64,000 nucleotides of DNA from Tricholoma matsutake (Eukaryota > Basidiomycota > Agaricomycetes > Agaricales > Tricholomataceae), in NCBI GenBank assembly GCA_026075535.2, contig AP026540.1:7440001-7504000 (forward strand). Reading direction: 5' to 3'. The notes below the pieces were generated by a model. The model searched no databases. It saw only the letters and a list, made by a program, of their open reading frames with translations, and was not told where the DNA came from. A program made the position numbers and the translations under genes. This document shows, one piece after another, positions 12,125 through 22,700 of the stretch (positions are counted from its first letter, which is position 1; each line of letters begins with the position of its first letter).

Positions 12125-12216
12125 GGTGTACCTCGAGAATACGAAATGGATTGGGCGCCTCGTTTGCCCTATTCATAACATGTCCGTGAGAAACGAACAA
12201 ATACCCTTGCTATTGG
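12125..12216 (+). repeat. Direct repeat flanking the copia insertion, right copy
   Basis: Partner of 6377-6497 without its 29-bp insertion. It lies about 190 bp from the stop codon of ICE2 and marks the right edge of the transposon nest. The sequence 12217-12407 shows no further feature and probably serves as 3' flank of ICE2. Confidence 0.7.
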
Positions 12217-12407
12217 AGTCGCTTATCGATGATCGGGTTGACAATCTATCACTTGCACATGATCACGTGCAGTTTTGCGACAGAATTATGCAAACGGCAG
12301 AGTTCTTCTCAGTGTTACCAGATGATGGTCTGAGTCTCGTGTGCCGGCACACAAATAAGCATACGTGAAGACCTTGATTGGATCTACAGTCATTTATCAT
12401 AAGATCA

Positions 12408-13757
12408 TTAGTCGACCTTCCAATCTTTTGTGGCGACATCGTCATCCGAGCTGACCAAGAGCTCGACGGACCAAATGACCAGGGTAAGAAATATGTTCAT
12501 CCACCGCCACCAAATCTGAGATGTGTGATCCAGGACTACAGAAGTTGTGTCATAATCAATTAAACGGTGTATGCATCGAAAAAATACAAACGTAGAAGGT
12601 GGGAATAGACGGTTATAAAAATAAACTGCCTGTAAGTGAGTAGAATGCGAGTAAGATTCGATGTCTGAGCCCAAATTTAGTTATGCTCCGACGCTCGATA
12701 GGAAGGAAATGTCCACTTGCGGGTCTATCATCCCAGTTGATATGAACACCTTCGTCGGATGCCCAGCTGTCGGCACCAATGGTGGGTAGTATGCGGGATG
12801 CAAGTTGAAGGATGGCAAGACGATACACGAGGGCTATAAGAACCGGCTTGGGTAGCGTATTAAGTATAAAGTTCATTAGGGTTTGAAAGTGCGGGAGGAT
12901 GTTTGGGAGAAGCGGGGCGCTGCTATAGATTTGTGAATTACTCGAGTACCAGGAAAAGAAAGCGTACTAGGATAATGCACCGTCGGTAAATGGCGTCTGG
13001 TCGAAACCACATAGCCAAACATTGTATGCAATGAAGACAGCTAGTCCGGAGGATTCTATTATGTTTGTGCGTCTCAAGACAAAACCAATAAACGTAAGGA
13101 AAAGGAAGGCAGTGATGGCGACACCCAAGAGAGTGGAAGAAAGAGGAGATGACGCGGCCGCAGGGTAAGACTATTGAAAATGGGGTGAATCAGGTACAAG
13201 AAGGACAGGATGTGACGCACGACAACAATCCACCATGCAGATAAGACATAGGCAGCAGCAGAGGCAATCAAAAGGGCAAACTGATAAACCTCGCCTTCAC
13301 CGACAAGTCGCTTGCCTTCTTGGCCAAGTTTCTGGAAGACGAGCAAGCTGGAAAGGCCCTCCATTGAGATGAATAATGGACCGGAGAAAGTCAAAGCAGC
13401 ACCCCAATAATCGGCAGCGAATCTCAGGGATGGGTTTAAGGATGAGAAGGCGTTGAAGCAGACGAGGAGTAAGAAAGGATGGACTGGGACCTGAAGAATA
13501 GACAAAGCATCAGACCTCCATAGAAGGTTGAAACTGCCATGTATAAGAGAATGAGCTGATAGGAGAAGAGAGAGAAGGAGAAAAGCGGAAGTGTTGAGGG
13601 TGGCCAAGGTCAAAGGAAGAAAGATGAGAATTTGAAGGAGGGTTGAGAATCTGATTATAATATAAGAATTAGTGTCGAAGAAAACATTTCAAGCAATTAG
13701 AAAAACGAGCCTAGCCGCGTTAAAGATTGCACTCAAGATTGCATTGGAAACATTCAT
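12408..13757 (-). CDS. ICE2: ICE2-family ER membrane protein
   Basis: ICE2 is an ER multi-spanning membrane protein that in yeast links cortical ER shape and phospholipid synthesis. Exons read on the minus strand: 13650-13221, 13170-12968, 12922-12721, 12664-12592 and 12535-12408. An optional first exon at 13757-13711 joins through a GC-type donor and is less certain. The predicted 360 residues contain the family blocks SLNPSLRFAADYWGAALTFS, LLASAAAYVLSAWW-like text (here LLIASAAAYVLSAWWIVV), IESSGLAVFIAYNVWLCGFD, LPNILPHFQTLMNF, DDRPTSNL and the C-terminal IWWRWMNIFLTLVIW, DDDVATK. The intron 12720-12665 starts GCAAGT and ends CAG, and using it restores the frame. The gene lies downstream of the ADP/ATP carrier on the same strand, 56 bp apart. 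Confidence 0.85.
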
Positions 13758-13813
13758 GATCGTTATAAAAAGAGAACCTTTAACATTCACGTGACTAATA
13801 AGTTAACATTTTA

Positions 13814-15118
13814 TTATCCAGATCCCCCAGAGTACACCTTTCCAAACATCACTTCTTGCAGCTTGTCGTACAATGACAGCACACCAGCTCCGGCAACACC
13901 ACGCAGGATGTTCGCACCTGCGCCCTTGAACAGAGACCTCGTACCTTCTTTCCCAATAATCTACAAATCACTTTTAGACATAACCAACTTGCACTCTTGT
14001 TCGAAACTAACCTGCGAGCCAGCATCAAACATGGACTTGTAATTCACGCCTGACCCTGATGTCATCATCATGCGACGACTATACCACATTAGCTTTACCT
14101 ACAAGGAAAGATCTCCCTAGACGTACCGGATCGTGTCTAGAGGATACGAGGCAAGACCAGCTCCAATGGTTACACCCCAGCCGAGACCAAATGAGGCCAG
14201 GAACGATCCCTCAAGAGCACCCACGAGAACGACAGGCTCTGCAATAAAATTTGAGATACCACAGTGAAACTGGACCTTCCGAATACCCACTGAGCGAATC
14301 ATAGACACCAAAGTAGAGACCACGATAGACAATGATACCAACGACCGAAGGGATAAAGCCACGATAGAGACCACCAATGCCGTCCGAGGCCAAAGTCTTC
14401 TTGTATACATCAATTAACCCATTGAACTGACGCGTTCCACCTCCCTTGGCTGACTTGGCATCATTGGCTAGACGTGTACGGGCATAATCCAGCGAATACA
14501 CGAAGAGTAGTGACGATGCACCAGCGGCACCACCTGATGCGACGTTGCCAGCAAACCATTTCCAGTAACCTTCACTCTTCTTAAAACCGAACAGAGACTT
14601 GAAGTAGTCCTCTGCGCATACACTTCAGAACAGGGAGCAACTACTTGCCGCAGAAAATCGAAACTGACTGAAAGCAAAGTTCAGCGCTTGCGTGGGGAAG
14701 TAACGGATGACGTTGGCGGTGTTTCCTCTCCAAAGAGAAACCAGGCCCTCTTCTCTGTACGTGCGAGCAAAAGCATCACCAATACCCTTGTAAGGGCTGG
14801 CAAGACGACCTTGCTTGATCTGAGAGGAGTGTCAGCACGTCCGAGGTGAGAAAAGAACAAGTGCACCAACCATCTCATCCTGGTTCTGCACCAGCAATTT
14901 GATCCGTTCGATAGGCGCTGCGCTGGTTTTGGCTACAGCCTGAATAGAATATCATGTCGAGATCATGTTTCTCCTGTTGAAGAGCGTACCGCAGAAACAC
15001 CACCCATCATAAAATCAACTGAACGCCATGCTTAAATGTATGTTATAGAATGATGTCGTAGAAAAGCACACGAACCGGCAAAGTCCTTGGGACTCTTGAC
15101 CTTCTTCGTATCGGCCAT
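13814..15118 (-). CDS. AAC: Mitochondrial ADP/ATP carrier
   Basis: Inner-membrane antiporter exchanging cytosolic ADP for matrix ATP. Start ATG at 15118 ([14 protein letters not shown]), stop TAA at 13814. Readable family text includes [81 protein letters not shown] and the C-terminus [18 protein letters not shown]. The diagnostic RRRMMM motif is created by splicing: ..ATCCG joined to TCGTCGCATGATG after an intron with gtacgt donor near 14127. Several introns of 50-70 nt interrupt the gene. Three mitochondrial carrier repeats are expected and seen. A repeat-derived sequence with (GTCC)n begins about 60 bp upstream of the start codon, within the promoter region. Confidence 0.95.
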
Positions 15119-15185
15119 TTTCAAAGGTGAGTGGAGGTTGGAGGAAACGATCTTGAGGACATTTCGGTATCAGAGAATCCGGATA

Positions 15186-15258
15186 TCCGTCCGTCCGTCC
15201 GTCCGAGGACATTTCGGGATTGGAGAATCCGGATGTCCGTCCGTCCGTCCGTCCGTCT
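15186..15258 (+). repeat. (GTCC)n microsatellite, two tracts
   Basis: Tetranucleotide tracts at about 15186-15205 and 15235-15258 separated by gaggacatttcgggattgg. A shorter GGAC tract lies in the inverted copy at 34766-34788. Confidence 0.9.
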
Positions 15259-15425
15259 GCCTCGTAGAAATAGTTAAGTTTTCTGTGCTACAAAATTACA
15301 ATATGGGTCACATAATAGTAGCAAACATGTGGATTCAACAGCGATTCAGGAAGGCATTCAGCGGAGATTCAGACGCAGATTCAACAAACAAAAACAACGC
15401 TTGAATCGTCCATTTTTTTGAATCG

Positions 15426-15451
15426 TTGGATCGACTCTGGAGTCGATCCAA
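15426..15451. repeat. 26-bp perfect palindrome
   Basis: TTGGATCGACTC, two bases, GAGTCGATCCAA: 12-bp arms with a 2-base centre. It sits at the right end of the dispersed repeat upstream of the carrier gene. Function unknown. Confidence 0.8.
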
Positions 15452-15495
15452 CTTTTTGAATCGCGATTCACTTGTATGCGATCCACCCTCCCCTA

Positions 15496-15747
15496 TGGTT
15501 GGCGGGAACTCCACGGTACGTTTTGACTTTTGCACTTTGATTTTCGATGTTTGGCTGATTGCTGACAGATTTTATTCCCACTAACCAGAAGAGTTCCAAA
15601 CAAGCGCACACATCGTGCTCAGCGTGCCCGACGATGTGCCTGCTATTTCCTCCATTTCCCCTCGATTTCTTGGGTTCATATGGAGTATATAGCTGTATAT
15701 ATGGTTTTTTTTTCATGTGATATCCAGTCTATAATGCTTAGTTACCA
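15496..15747 (+). repeat. 250-bp dispersed repeat, copy A
   Basis: Begins TGGTTGGCGGGAACTCC and ends TGCTTAGTTACCA. Copies B (15973-16221) and C (26654-26903, inverted) are over 90 percent similar. Its only terminal symmetry is TGGT/ACCA and no target duplication was seen. A reading frame can be drawn through it on the minus strand, but it is shared only by repeat copies and looks incidental. Confidence 0.85.
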
Positions 15748-15970
15748 TGCTACTGTCTGTACTGTTCCAGTTGTGAAAATATGATGCTCACTTGGGCACG
15801 AAATTACAAGCCCATAGAGTGACCTGTAGGCTGATTCCCATCAATTGTTTGATATTTCAGGTCTCTATCATTGTAATACAAAGGGGAAATATCACTGAAG
15901 GGTAGGAAGTGTCCACTGTCACTAAAACCAAGGATTTCAGACATAGCAGCAGGGATTTAGCCTACAGGTC
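15748..15970 (+). mobile_element. MITE copy 1, right arm missing
   Basis: Starts tgctactgtctgtactgttcc, continues to the inner inverted repeat GACCTGTAGGCTGATTCCC (15821) and ends ...GGGATTTAGCCTACAGGTC at 15970. The outer right arm seen in copy 2 is lacking. Instead repeat copy B follows at once. The 150-bp core between the GACCTGTAGG repeats is in the opposite orientation to the core of copy 2. Confidence 0.7.
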
Positions 15971-15972
15971 TA

Positions 15973-16221
15973 TGGTTGGTGGGAACTCCACGGTACATTT
16001 TGACTTTTGCACTTTGATTTTCGATGTTTGGCTGATTGCTGACAGATTTTATTCCCACTAACCAGGAGAGTTCCAAACAAGCGACATCGTGCTCAGCATG
16101 CCCAACGATGTAGCCTGCTATTTCCTCCATTTCCCCTCGGTTTCTTGGGTTCCTATGGAGTATATAGCTGTATATATGATTTTTGTTTGTGTGATATCCA
16201 GTCTATAATGCTTAGTTACCA
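15973..16221 (+). repeat. 250-bp dispersed repeat, copy B
   Basis: Second copy, same orientation as copy A and joined to a MITE at exactly the same junction (ttagttacca then tgctactg). Copies A and B plus their MITE cores form a tandem duplication of about 477 bp. Confidence 0.85.
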
Positions 16222-16934
16222 TGCTACTGTATGTGTGTACTGTTCAAGTTGTGAAAATATTATGCTCACTTGGGCACAAAATTACAAGCCCATAGAGTGA
16301 CCTGTAGGCTAAATCCCCGCTGCTATGTCTGAAATCCTTGGTTTTAGTGACAGTGGACACTTCCTACCCTTCAGTGATATTTCCCCTTTGTATTACAATG
16401 ATAGAGACCTGAAATATCAAACAATTGATGGGATTTAGCCTACAGGTCACTCTTGTTAGGAAACCACCCCATTACCTAATAAATTTTCATTTTTATTTTA
16501 TTATGTTGAATTACACTACATGATGCCAAATGACGCTACACTTTGATAGCATGAGAATTTTATTTCGCACACATCAATATGTATGTGCATGTATGAGTGC
16601 ATCGGTAACAACAATGTACAATATATGTAACATAGTATATAAACCCTAAATATACGCCTAGGGGACCTCAGTTGTTCTCTTAGGTATTCCACCTACGCTT
16701 TTGGTGTGAAAGGCCTTTGTCAACAAACTCACCTATTAATAGCCCCTCACATCAAAACCATCAATCCCCCCATCATGAGTGTGGATCCTGCCCCCTTCTT
16801 GTAGAGAGAACCCGCACAGTCTTAGCTAGCAGATAGTGGGTGTCGCCCTAACAACTCTATGGGCTTGTAATTTTGTGCCCAAGTGAGCATAATATTTTCA
16901 CAACTGGAACAGTACACACAGTAGCATGGTACAC
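16222..16934 (+). mobile_element. MITE copy 2 with long inverted arms, interrupted by a solo LTR
   Basis: The left arm (about 16222-16318) and right arm (about 16430-16453 plus 16859-16934) are inverted copies: tgctactgt...gcccatagagtgacctgtaggctaaatccc against its complement. The core contains no ORF. The right arm is split by the LTR at 16454-16853. Without the LTR the element is about 310 bp with arms near 95 bp, typical of a non-autonomous foldback/MITE. Confidence 0.75.
16454..16853 (+). mobile_element. Solo LTR, 400 bp
   Basis: Begins TGTTAGGAAACC and ends GCCCTAACA, with terminal inverted TGTTAGG/CCTAACA. It is flanked on both sides by actct, a perfect 5-bp target duplication (16449-16453 and 16854-16858). 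An internal agtatataaaccc looks like its TATA box (about 16636). There is no internal region, so it arose by LTR-LTR recombination. It is not related to the other LTRs of the window. Confidence 0.92.
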
Positions 16935-17499
16935 TATGGGTTAGGAAAACTATCCCACATTTCATACCTTTAGATAGTGTAAAATGATATATTTATGGTA
17001 TAGTTTTCATGTATTGATAAACCCCAAAATGGAATAAGTTTCATCAGGAGTTGGCATGAAAATCTACCACTAAGAGGAGTGAAAAAGAATGCCTTTTCCT
17101 ACCTGTAAGGGATGAGTCGATGGGATGAAAACCTCCCACATTTTGTCCCCAGTTCATCCCACACCAAATTCATCCCATGGGATGGTTTTCATCTTTATAT
17201 GGGCATAAATAACACCCCTCTACCTGGGTTGAATTTCATCAACTTTCCAGGGGTTTAAGAGGAATGAAAGAACCTGCCAATAATGTTTTTTCATCCCATT
17301 GATAGAATAGTTTCATCATGTATCAGAGTAAATTTCAAGCCACTAAGATACAAAATCTACTTGAAAGAAGCAAAAAAATCCCCCAGACCCCTGATGCCTC
17401 ATTGTTGGCCTGTTGTCCCATCACGTCCCCATCATCATTGTCCCTGTCCCTGTCCCCCTCACCGTGTTGTCTCCACCTCCTATGCACCAGCCTTACTCC

Positions 17500-17519
17500 C
17501 TATGAGCAGTTGCTCATAG
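17500..17519. repeat. TGAGCA-N2-TGCTCA hairpin 1
   Basis: ctatgagca, gt, tgctcatag: 9-bp perfect arms. First of six occurrences of the same small hairpin in the window. It lies 11 bp left of the solo LTR insertion. Confidence 0.8.
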
Positions 17520-17530
17520 CTGAGAGGTCT

Positions 17531-18084
17531 TGTAAGGGGAACACCTTACGAACCCCTACAATGGTTGGTGCACATTTGCGAACATTTCTGCACACCCACA
17601 AATGTTCGCGCAACAAAGCGCCTTTTGCGCCAACCATCTACAAACATTCCGATATGTCAATCCATCAGCCCCTATTGTACTCTCACCATTTTCACAGTCA
17701 ATACCCTGCACAATCATTGCACCTGCAGAAATGATCGAGAATGTCTTTGCATGCCCATTACCAATCATGGCCTGATGCGGACACCACTTACCAAGTATGG
17801 CCTGATGCAGACACTATCACTGATTGATGGCTGTCTCCCCAAATGGGAACACAACCCTGGATCTAAATTAGTGCTAGGATGGAAGGGGCTCCAAGTATTT
17901 TAGAATGTCGCATGCCTTCCATATATATACTTCGGCCTTGCACTGGACTCCTTAGAGTTTTCTCTTTGGTTTTCCCTTGCAAGGTATGGGTCTTTTCCTT
18001 GTTCAATAGGTATTGAATCTAATCTTTGGTTTTCCCTTGCAAGTATTGAGTTCTTAGGACTCTGATCATAAGGTTGCCCTTACA
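17531..18084 (+). mobile_element. Solo LTR of a chromovirus related to the 19-25 kb element
   Basis: Begins TGTAAGGGGAAC and ends GGTTGCCCTTACA, flanked by the perfect target duplication ggtct (17526-17530 and 18085-18089). Near its 3' side it shares catatatatac, then ccttagagttttctct, and two ttttcccttgcaag phrases with the LTRs of the full-length chromovirus, in the same spacing, but the rest is diverged. So it is a sister family, and the shared part is likely TATA, transcription start and R region. Confidence 0.9.
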
Positions 18085-18188
18085 GGTCTGGTGCCATGGC
18101 CTGGTCGTCTTGGTGGTGGTGCTGGGTGCCGGGTTGCACTCATCATCACCCTTGTCCCCATCGTCAGAGGATCCACCCACAATCCACC

Positions 18189-18208
18189 CCATGAGCAGTT
18201 GCTCATGG
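18189..18208. repeat. TGAGCA-N2-TGCTCA hairpin 2
   Basis: ccatgagca, gt, tgctcatgg; embedded in aatccacc...gtggtggg, which extends the dyad imperfectly. Confidence 0.8.
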
Positions 18209-18398
18209 ACGTGTGGTGGGTGCTGGTTCGTTGTGCCCTGGGGAAGGTGGTGGGGGGTCGTCAGTGTGAGGCGGTGGGTAAAAGAGGGGTGGGGTGCGTA
18301 CCTGCCCTATACGGGCCTCCAAGCACCGTCTCCTCCCGTCGCCATCTGTTCCCTGCTCCACCCCTCTGGTTTCCTCCTTCGTTCATCACCCGGGGTGT

Positions 18399-18655
18399 GG
18401 GGTGCCTGTTTTCGGGGTGATTCCTCGAGTTTTTTCCCCAAAAAATCAATTAATCTAATGATTAGTATGATTGAATAAGAAAGAAAGAAAAGAAAAAAAC
18501 TTACATGCCCCAAATGATGATACACGTTGCATATTGTCAGTTGGGGTCGGGGTGCCCGTTTTCAGCATAGCTGGTCGAGTTTTTCCCTAGAAAATGAAGT
18601 AGAATTGTTTATTAGTACAATTGAATAAGAAAAAAAGAAAAGAAAAAAACTTTTG
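18399..18655 (+). repeat. Two 150-bp tandem units with A-rich tails
   Basis: Each unit starts ggggtgcc(t/c)gttttc, passes tcgagtttttccc and an AT stretch (gattagtatgattgaataag / tattagtacaattgaataag) and ends gaaaagaaaaaaactt. A third degenerate unit is at 25335-25410 across the chromovirus insertion, and a related stretch lies in both arms of the palindrome near 33230 and 33570. No coding sense. Confidence 0.7.
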
Positions 18656-18773
18656 GTCATCGTGGGGCTCATTTGCAGGTGTTGTTGTCATGCCCCCTTG
18701 TTGTTGTGTCATCCCCCTTGTTGTCATGTCGTCCCCCTTGTTGTTCCATCACTGTAGATGCCCACAATCCACC

Positions 18774-18793
18774 CTACAAGCAGGTGCTCATAG
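18774..18793. repeat. TGAGCA-N2-TGCTCA hairpin 3 (imperfect)
   Basis: ctacaagca, gg, tgctcatag: one arm has two changes. Flanked by aatccacc and ggtgtggggtgggtg. Confidence 0.65.
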
Positions 18794-18936
18794 GTGTGGG
18801 GTGGGTGTCATCCCCCTCCATTGTCATGTCGTCCCCCCCACCCTGCATCCCATCGTCGTCCTTCTGGTGCTGGTGCTGGCAGTGTTGTCCCCTCCCCGCC
18901 CTGTCGTCGTAGACAGGCTGCACCTGCGATCCCACC

Positions 18937-18956
18937 CTATGAGCAGTTGCTCGTAG
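18937..18956. repeat. TGAGCA-N2-TGCTCA hairpin 4
   Basis: ctatgagca, gt, tgctcgtag: one mismatch. It is flanked by an outer inverted pair gcacctgc (18919) and gcaggtgc (18964). Confidence 0.75.
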
Positions 18957-19037
18957 GCATGGGGGCAGGTGCCGTGTCGTCCGCAGCAGCGTGGTGTGGG
19001 GCGTGGATGGCGTTGGCGGTGAGCACCCATGATCCAC

Positions 19038-19059
19038 CCCATGAGCAATTGCTCATGGG
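19038..19059. repeat. TGAGCA-N2-TGCTCA hairpin 5
   Basis: Perfect 22-bp palindrome with arms cccatgagca and tgctcatggg around at. Flanked by atccacc and ggtggat, extending the dyad. Confidence 0.85.
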
Positions 19060-19279
19060 CATGGGGTGGATGTTTCTTGGATGTCGTTGTCAAGCTCTGG
19101 GGAAGGAGGTGGGGGCATCGTCAGCATGATGTGGCAGGTAAATGAGGGGGTGGTGTACTTACCTGGTGGGTCCCACTATATGGGCCTCCCACTGCCATCC
19201 TGTCATTGTCATTGTCGCCCATCTCTGCCCCTCCCGTTTGTCGTTTGTCATTCCCATCATTCCCATCGTGCATCGTAGG

Positions 19280-19705
19280 TATAAGGGCAACCTAAGCCTC
19301 TAGCAAAGGGAAATCCGAAGTTAAAATTATACTACATAATACAGGCATTGGGGGCGCACCTAGCAAAGGGAAATCCGAAGAGAAAACTCTAAGGATCCCC
19401 TTGCTGATGCCCAGTATATGTGAAGACGACAAAAATCAAATATAACCTAAAAATAGAAAAAGGCGGAGATAGGCGGATCAAGGCCGCCGAATGACATCAT
19501 ACCAAGGGGTATGTGTCGGAACGGGTACTCCGCCTCTAAATATAAAAGTGTCAACATATACAAACATGATAGCAAGGGAAAATTAGTAATAAAATCCGGA
19601 AAAATCATAGAAAATGAAGAATAGAAGGAAATGAGGTGGGGAAAAATATGGGACGAACATAAAAAATAGGAAAAACACACAGGGCACCCCCTTAGTCCCC
19701 TTACA
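19280..19705 (-). repeat. 3' LTR of the chromovirus
   Basis: Read on the minus strand it begins TGTAAGGGGACTAAGG (19705) and ends TTGCCCTTATA (19280). It carries tttcacatatactggg-type TATA sequence upstream of ttagagttttctc. Confidence 0.95.
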
Positions 19706-19716
19706 TCACCCCCTCT

Positions 19717-22700
19717 CTAAGATGCATCGCCCCGATGCATTCGAAATCGTATACGACCAAAGTCCGTGACTTGAATGCGACGTGGTGCAGCAGTGTGCCG
19801 TCGGTGGAATTCCTTGATTAACCGAGGGGCATTTACGTCAGACTCTTCGACCCATGAGTTCTCCTCATACCCATAACCCTTCCAATGTACCAAATACTGG
19901 AGTTTTCCTCGACGCAAACGGCTGTCCAAGATTGACTCGACTTCATATTGGGGTTCTCCCTCGATCACTGTAGGTGGTGGTGGTGGGTGTGAATGGCGTC
20001 CCGGGAACGGATCTGGGGGAGCTGGAAGCAATTTGACGACATGGAAGACGGGATGGAGTCTGGACATGGAGGCTGGGAGGCGTAGACGATAGGCATGTGT
20101 TCCAACGCACTTGACAATGGGGAAAGGTCCCAAGAAGCGATGAGCGAGTTTCTTGGATGGATGTGTAGTGGAGATGTCACTGGAGTCAAGATAAACTCGA
20201 TCACCAACCTTGTACTGAGGGGTTGGGGAGTGGCGCTGGTTGTAAAATCGCGCCATGTCGTCCTTCGCCTTTGCTAAGGCTGCCCTTGCCTCCTCCAAGC
20301 TATCCCTCATGCGTTCTGTGAACTCATTCACTGTCTCGATGTGTGAGGGAGTTTGGCGAGGTTCAAATCCCATGCGTGGATGTCGTCCAGTGTCTAAGAG
20401 GAAAGGGGTCTGTTGAGTGGAAGCATGGACATGGTTGTTGTATCCGAACTCGGCCAAAGGAAGGAGGTCATCCCAATCGTCCTGGCGTTCATTGACAAAG
20501 AGGCGGATGTACTGCTCCAGTTCCTGGTTGACTCGCTCCGTCTGGCCATCAGTTTGTGGGTGATAAGCAGTTGAAGCAAGGAGTTTGATCCCCAGGAGTC
20601 GGTACAGCTCACGAGTGAACTCTGCCATGAACTGAGGGCCACGATCCGAGAGGAAGGCACCAGGAAGTCCATGTAACTTCCACACGTGGTGGAGGTAGAG
20701 TCGAGCGGCACCTAGGGCACTGACAGTGGTGTGAGTGGGAATGAAGTGAGCGCGTTTTCCCACTGAGTCAACTGTGCACATCACCGCATCAAACCCGTTT
20801 GACTCTGGCAATTCCACCACAAAGTCGACGCTGACGACATCCCAACGACTCTCTGGAACAGGAAGAGGGTGTAGCTCACCAATAGGCTTGCGACGAGGGA
20901 CCTTGGTGCGTAAGCAAAGGTCACAAGTGCGACAATACTGACCAATGAGCTGTGACATTTGTGGCCACCAATAGTTCCGTGAGGTGAGCTCCAAGGTCTT
21001 CCAGCGTCCAGGGTGGCCAGCAATCTGTGAGTCATGGTGTTGGGATATGATGCGCCGGCGAAGGTCTGGGTCATTGGGAACATAGATGCGATCCCTGAAA
21101 TACAACAAGTCCTCCTTTTCAGCCCACTCTGCCGCACGTAAGGAAAGGGTCGATCCCTTCCTCAGTTCTTTAACAGCTCGGGCGACAACATCCTCATGTA
21201 AACCGCTACGGTTTGCGCGACGAATGTCACGTAGAATGTCCCGCTCCTCGCCCTGGGGTACGATGCCTTCCAGTGCCCGAATGGTGAACAGGTCTGGCTG
21301 CAACAGCACAATGTTTTGGTTGTCACCGCTGCCATCCCCATGGTCTGCATGTCGGGATAGGGCATCGGTCTTCCCCATGCTGCGACCCGGACGGTGGTGC
21401 AAGGAGAAGTCGAATCTAGATAGATACAGGGACCAACGAGCTTGACGACAGTTCAATTTCTTGGCCGTCATGAAGTACTCGAGGTTCTTGTGATCCGTCC
21501 AAATTTCCACCTTGTGTTGGGCACCCTCGAGGAAGTGTCGCCACTCCTCAAGCGCATGCATTATCGCCAACATCTCCTTGTCATGGATCTCGTAGTTTCT
21601 CTCTACAGCACTAAGGCTTTTGGAGTAGAACGCAACAGGATGCCACTTCTGGTCCTCCGGAGACTGCTGAGACAACACAGCGCCCGTCGCAAAGTCAGAA
21701 CTGTCGGCTTCTACACGAAAAGGACGCGAATCGTCAGCAAAGGTAAGGATCGGAGCGGAAGTGACCATCTCCTTAAGCTTTTCGAACGCCTCCTGTTGTG
21801 CATTATCCCACCTCCATGCCTCCTTTCCTGTCAAGTCGAACAGCGGTCGTGCATGATGTGAGAAATCCTTGATAAAACGCCGATAAAAATTGATGAAGCC
21901 CAGGAAAGACTGCACCTCCTTCTTGTTCGTGGGCGTAGGCCAAGCTGTGACCCCATTTACCTTGATAGGATCCATCTCCACTTGACCCTCCGAGATAATC
22001 AGGCCGAGGTACTCGATCTTGGTCCTTTCGAACTCGCATTTGTCCTGACGAAGGTAGAGTTTGTACCGTCGAAGTCGCTCTAGGACGAGGCGCGTGATGC
22101 GACGGTGCTCTTCAACTGTGCGAGTGAAGATGAGGATGTCGTCGAGATAGATGCAGACAACGCCTTCGAGGATGAGGTCATGGAAGATGTCGTTCATCAT
22201 GGTCTGAAAGGTGGCAGGGCTATTAGTAAGGCCAAAGAACATGACAAGCGGTTCAAAAAGACCACGGTTGGTACGAAAGGCTGCCTTCCACTCATCTCCC
22301 TCCTTTATCCTCACATTATTATAGCCCCAACGGACATCGAGCTTGGTGAAGTATCGGGCTCCACAGAGCTGGTTTACGAGTTCGGAGATGAGGGGTAGTG
22401 GGTAGCGATTTTTGACCGTGATGTTGTTGAGTCTTCTGTAGTCTTGAACCGGTCGAAGTGAGCCATCCTTCTTCTTGACAAAGAAAAAGGGAGAGGCCAT
22501 GGGTGACTTCGATGGTCGAATACGTCCAGAGGCCAGGTGCTCGTCGATGAACTGGTCAAGCTGCCGTTGTTCTTCCGGAGAGAGAGGATAGACCTTGCAG
22601 GATGAAGGAGTTGCGCCGGGGGTGAGTTCGATCGCGTGATCCCATGGCTTACGCGCAGGAAGAGAGTCGAATGACTCCTTGGAGAACACGTCTTCAAACT

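Larger units (their letters stand above)
15119..15495. repeat. Dispersed repeat with (GTCC)n tracts upstream of the carrier gene
   Basis: This sequence is repeated in inverted orientation on both sides of the large palindrome. 15230-15312 matches 34707-34800 and 15313-15350 matches 32050-32099. It contains two GTCC microsatellites and the duplicated phrase gaggacatttcgg. It has no coding sense. Because the two matching halves are adjacent here but 2.6 kb apart at 32.1/34.7 kb, it serves as an uninterrupted copy of the palindrome's insertion site. Confidence 0.75.

Noticed and set aside
12217..12407. Plus-strand frame ending at 12368 that spans copia flank and repeat
   Set aside because: It crosses element boundaries and simple CT repeats and overlaps the ICE2 3' flank; no protein family seen.
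15180..15262. CRISPR-like or regulatory array from the repeated GTCC tracts
   Set aside because: Simple tetranucleotide microsatellite without spacers, in a eukaryotic genome.
17283..19278. Many Pro/Ser/His-rich open frames in the CCACC-rich block
   Set aside because: Base composition produces long frames on both strands here; repeats and hairpins explain the region better than genes.
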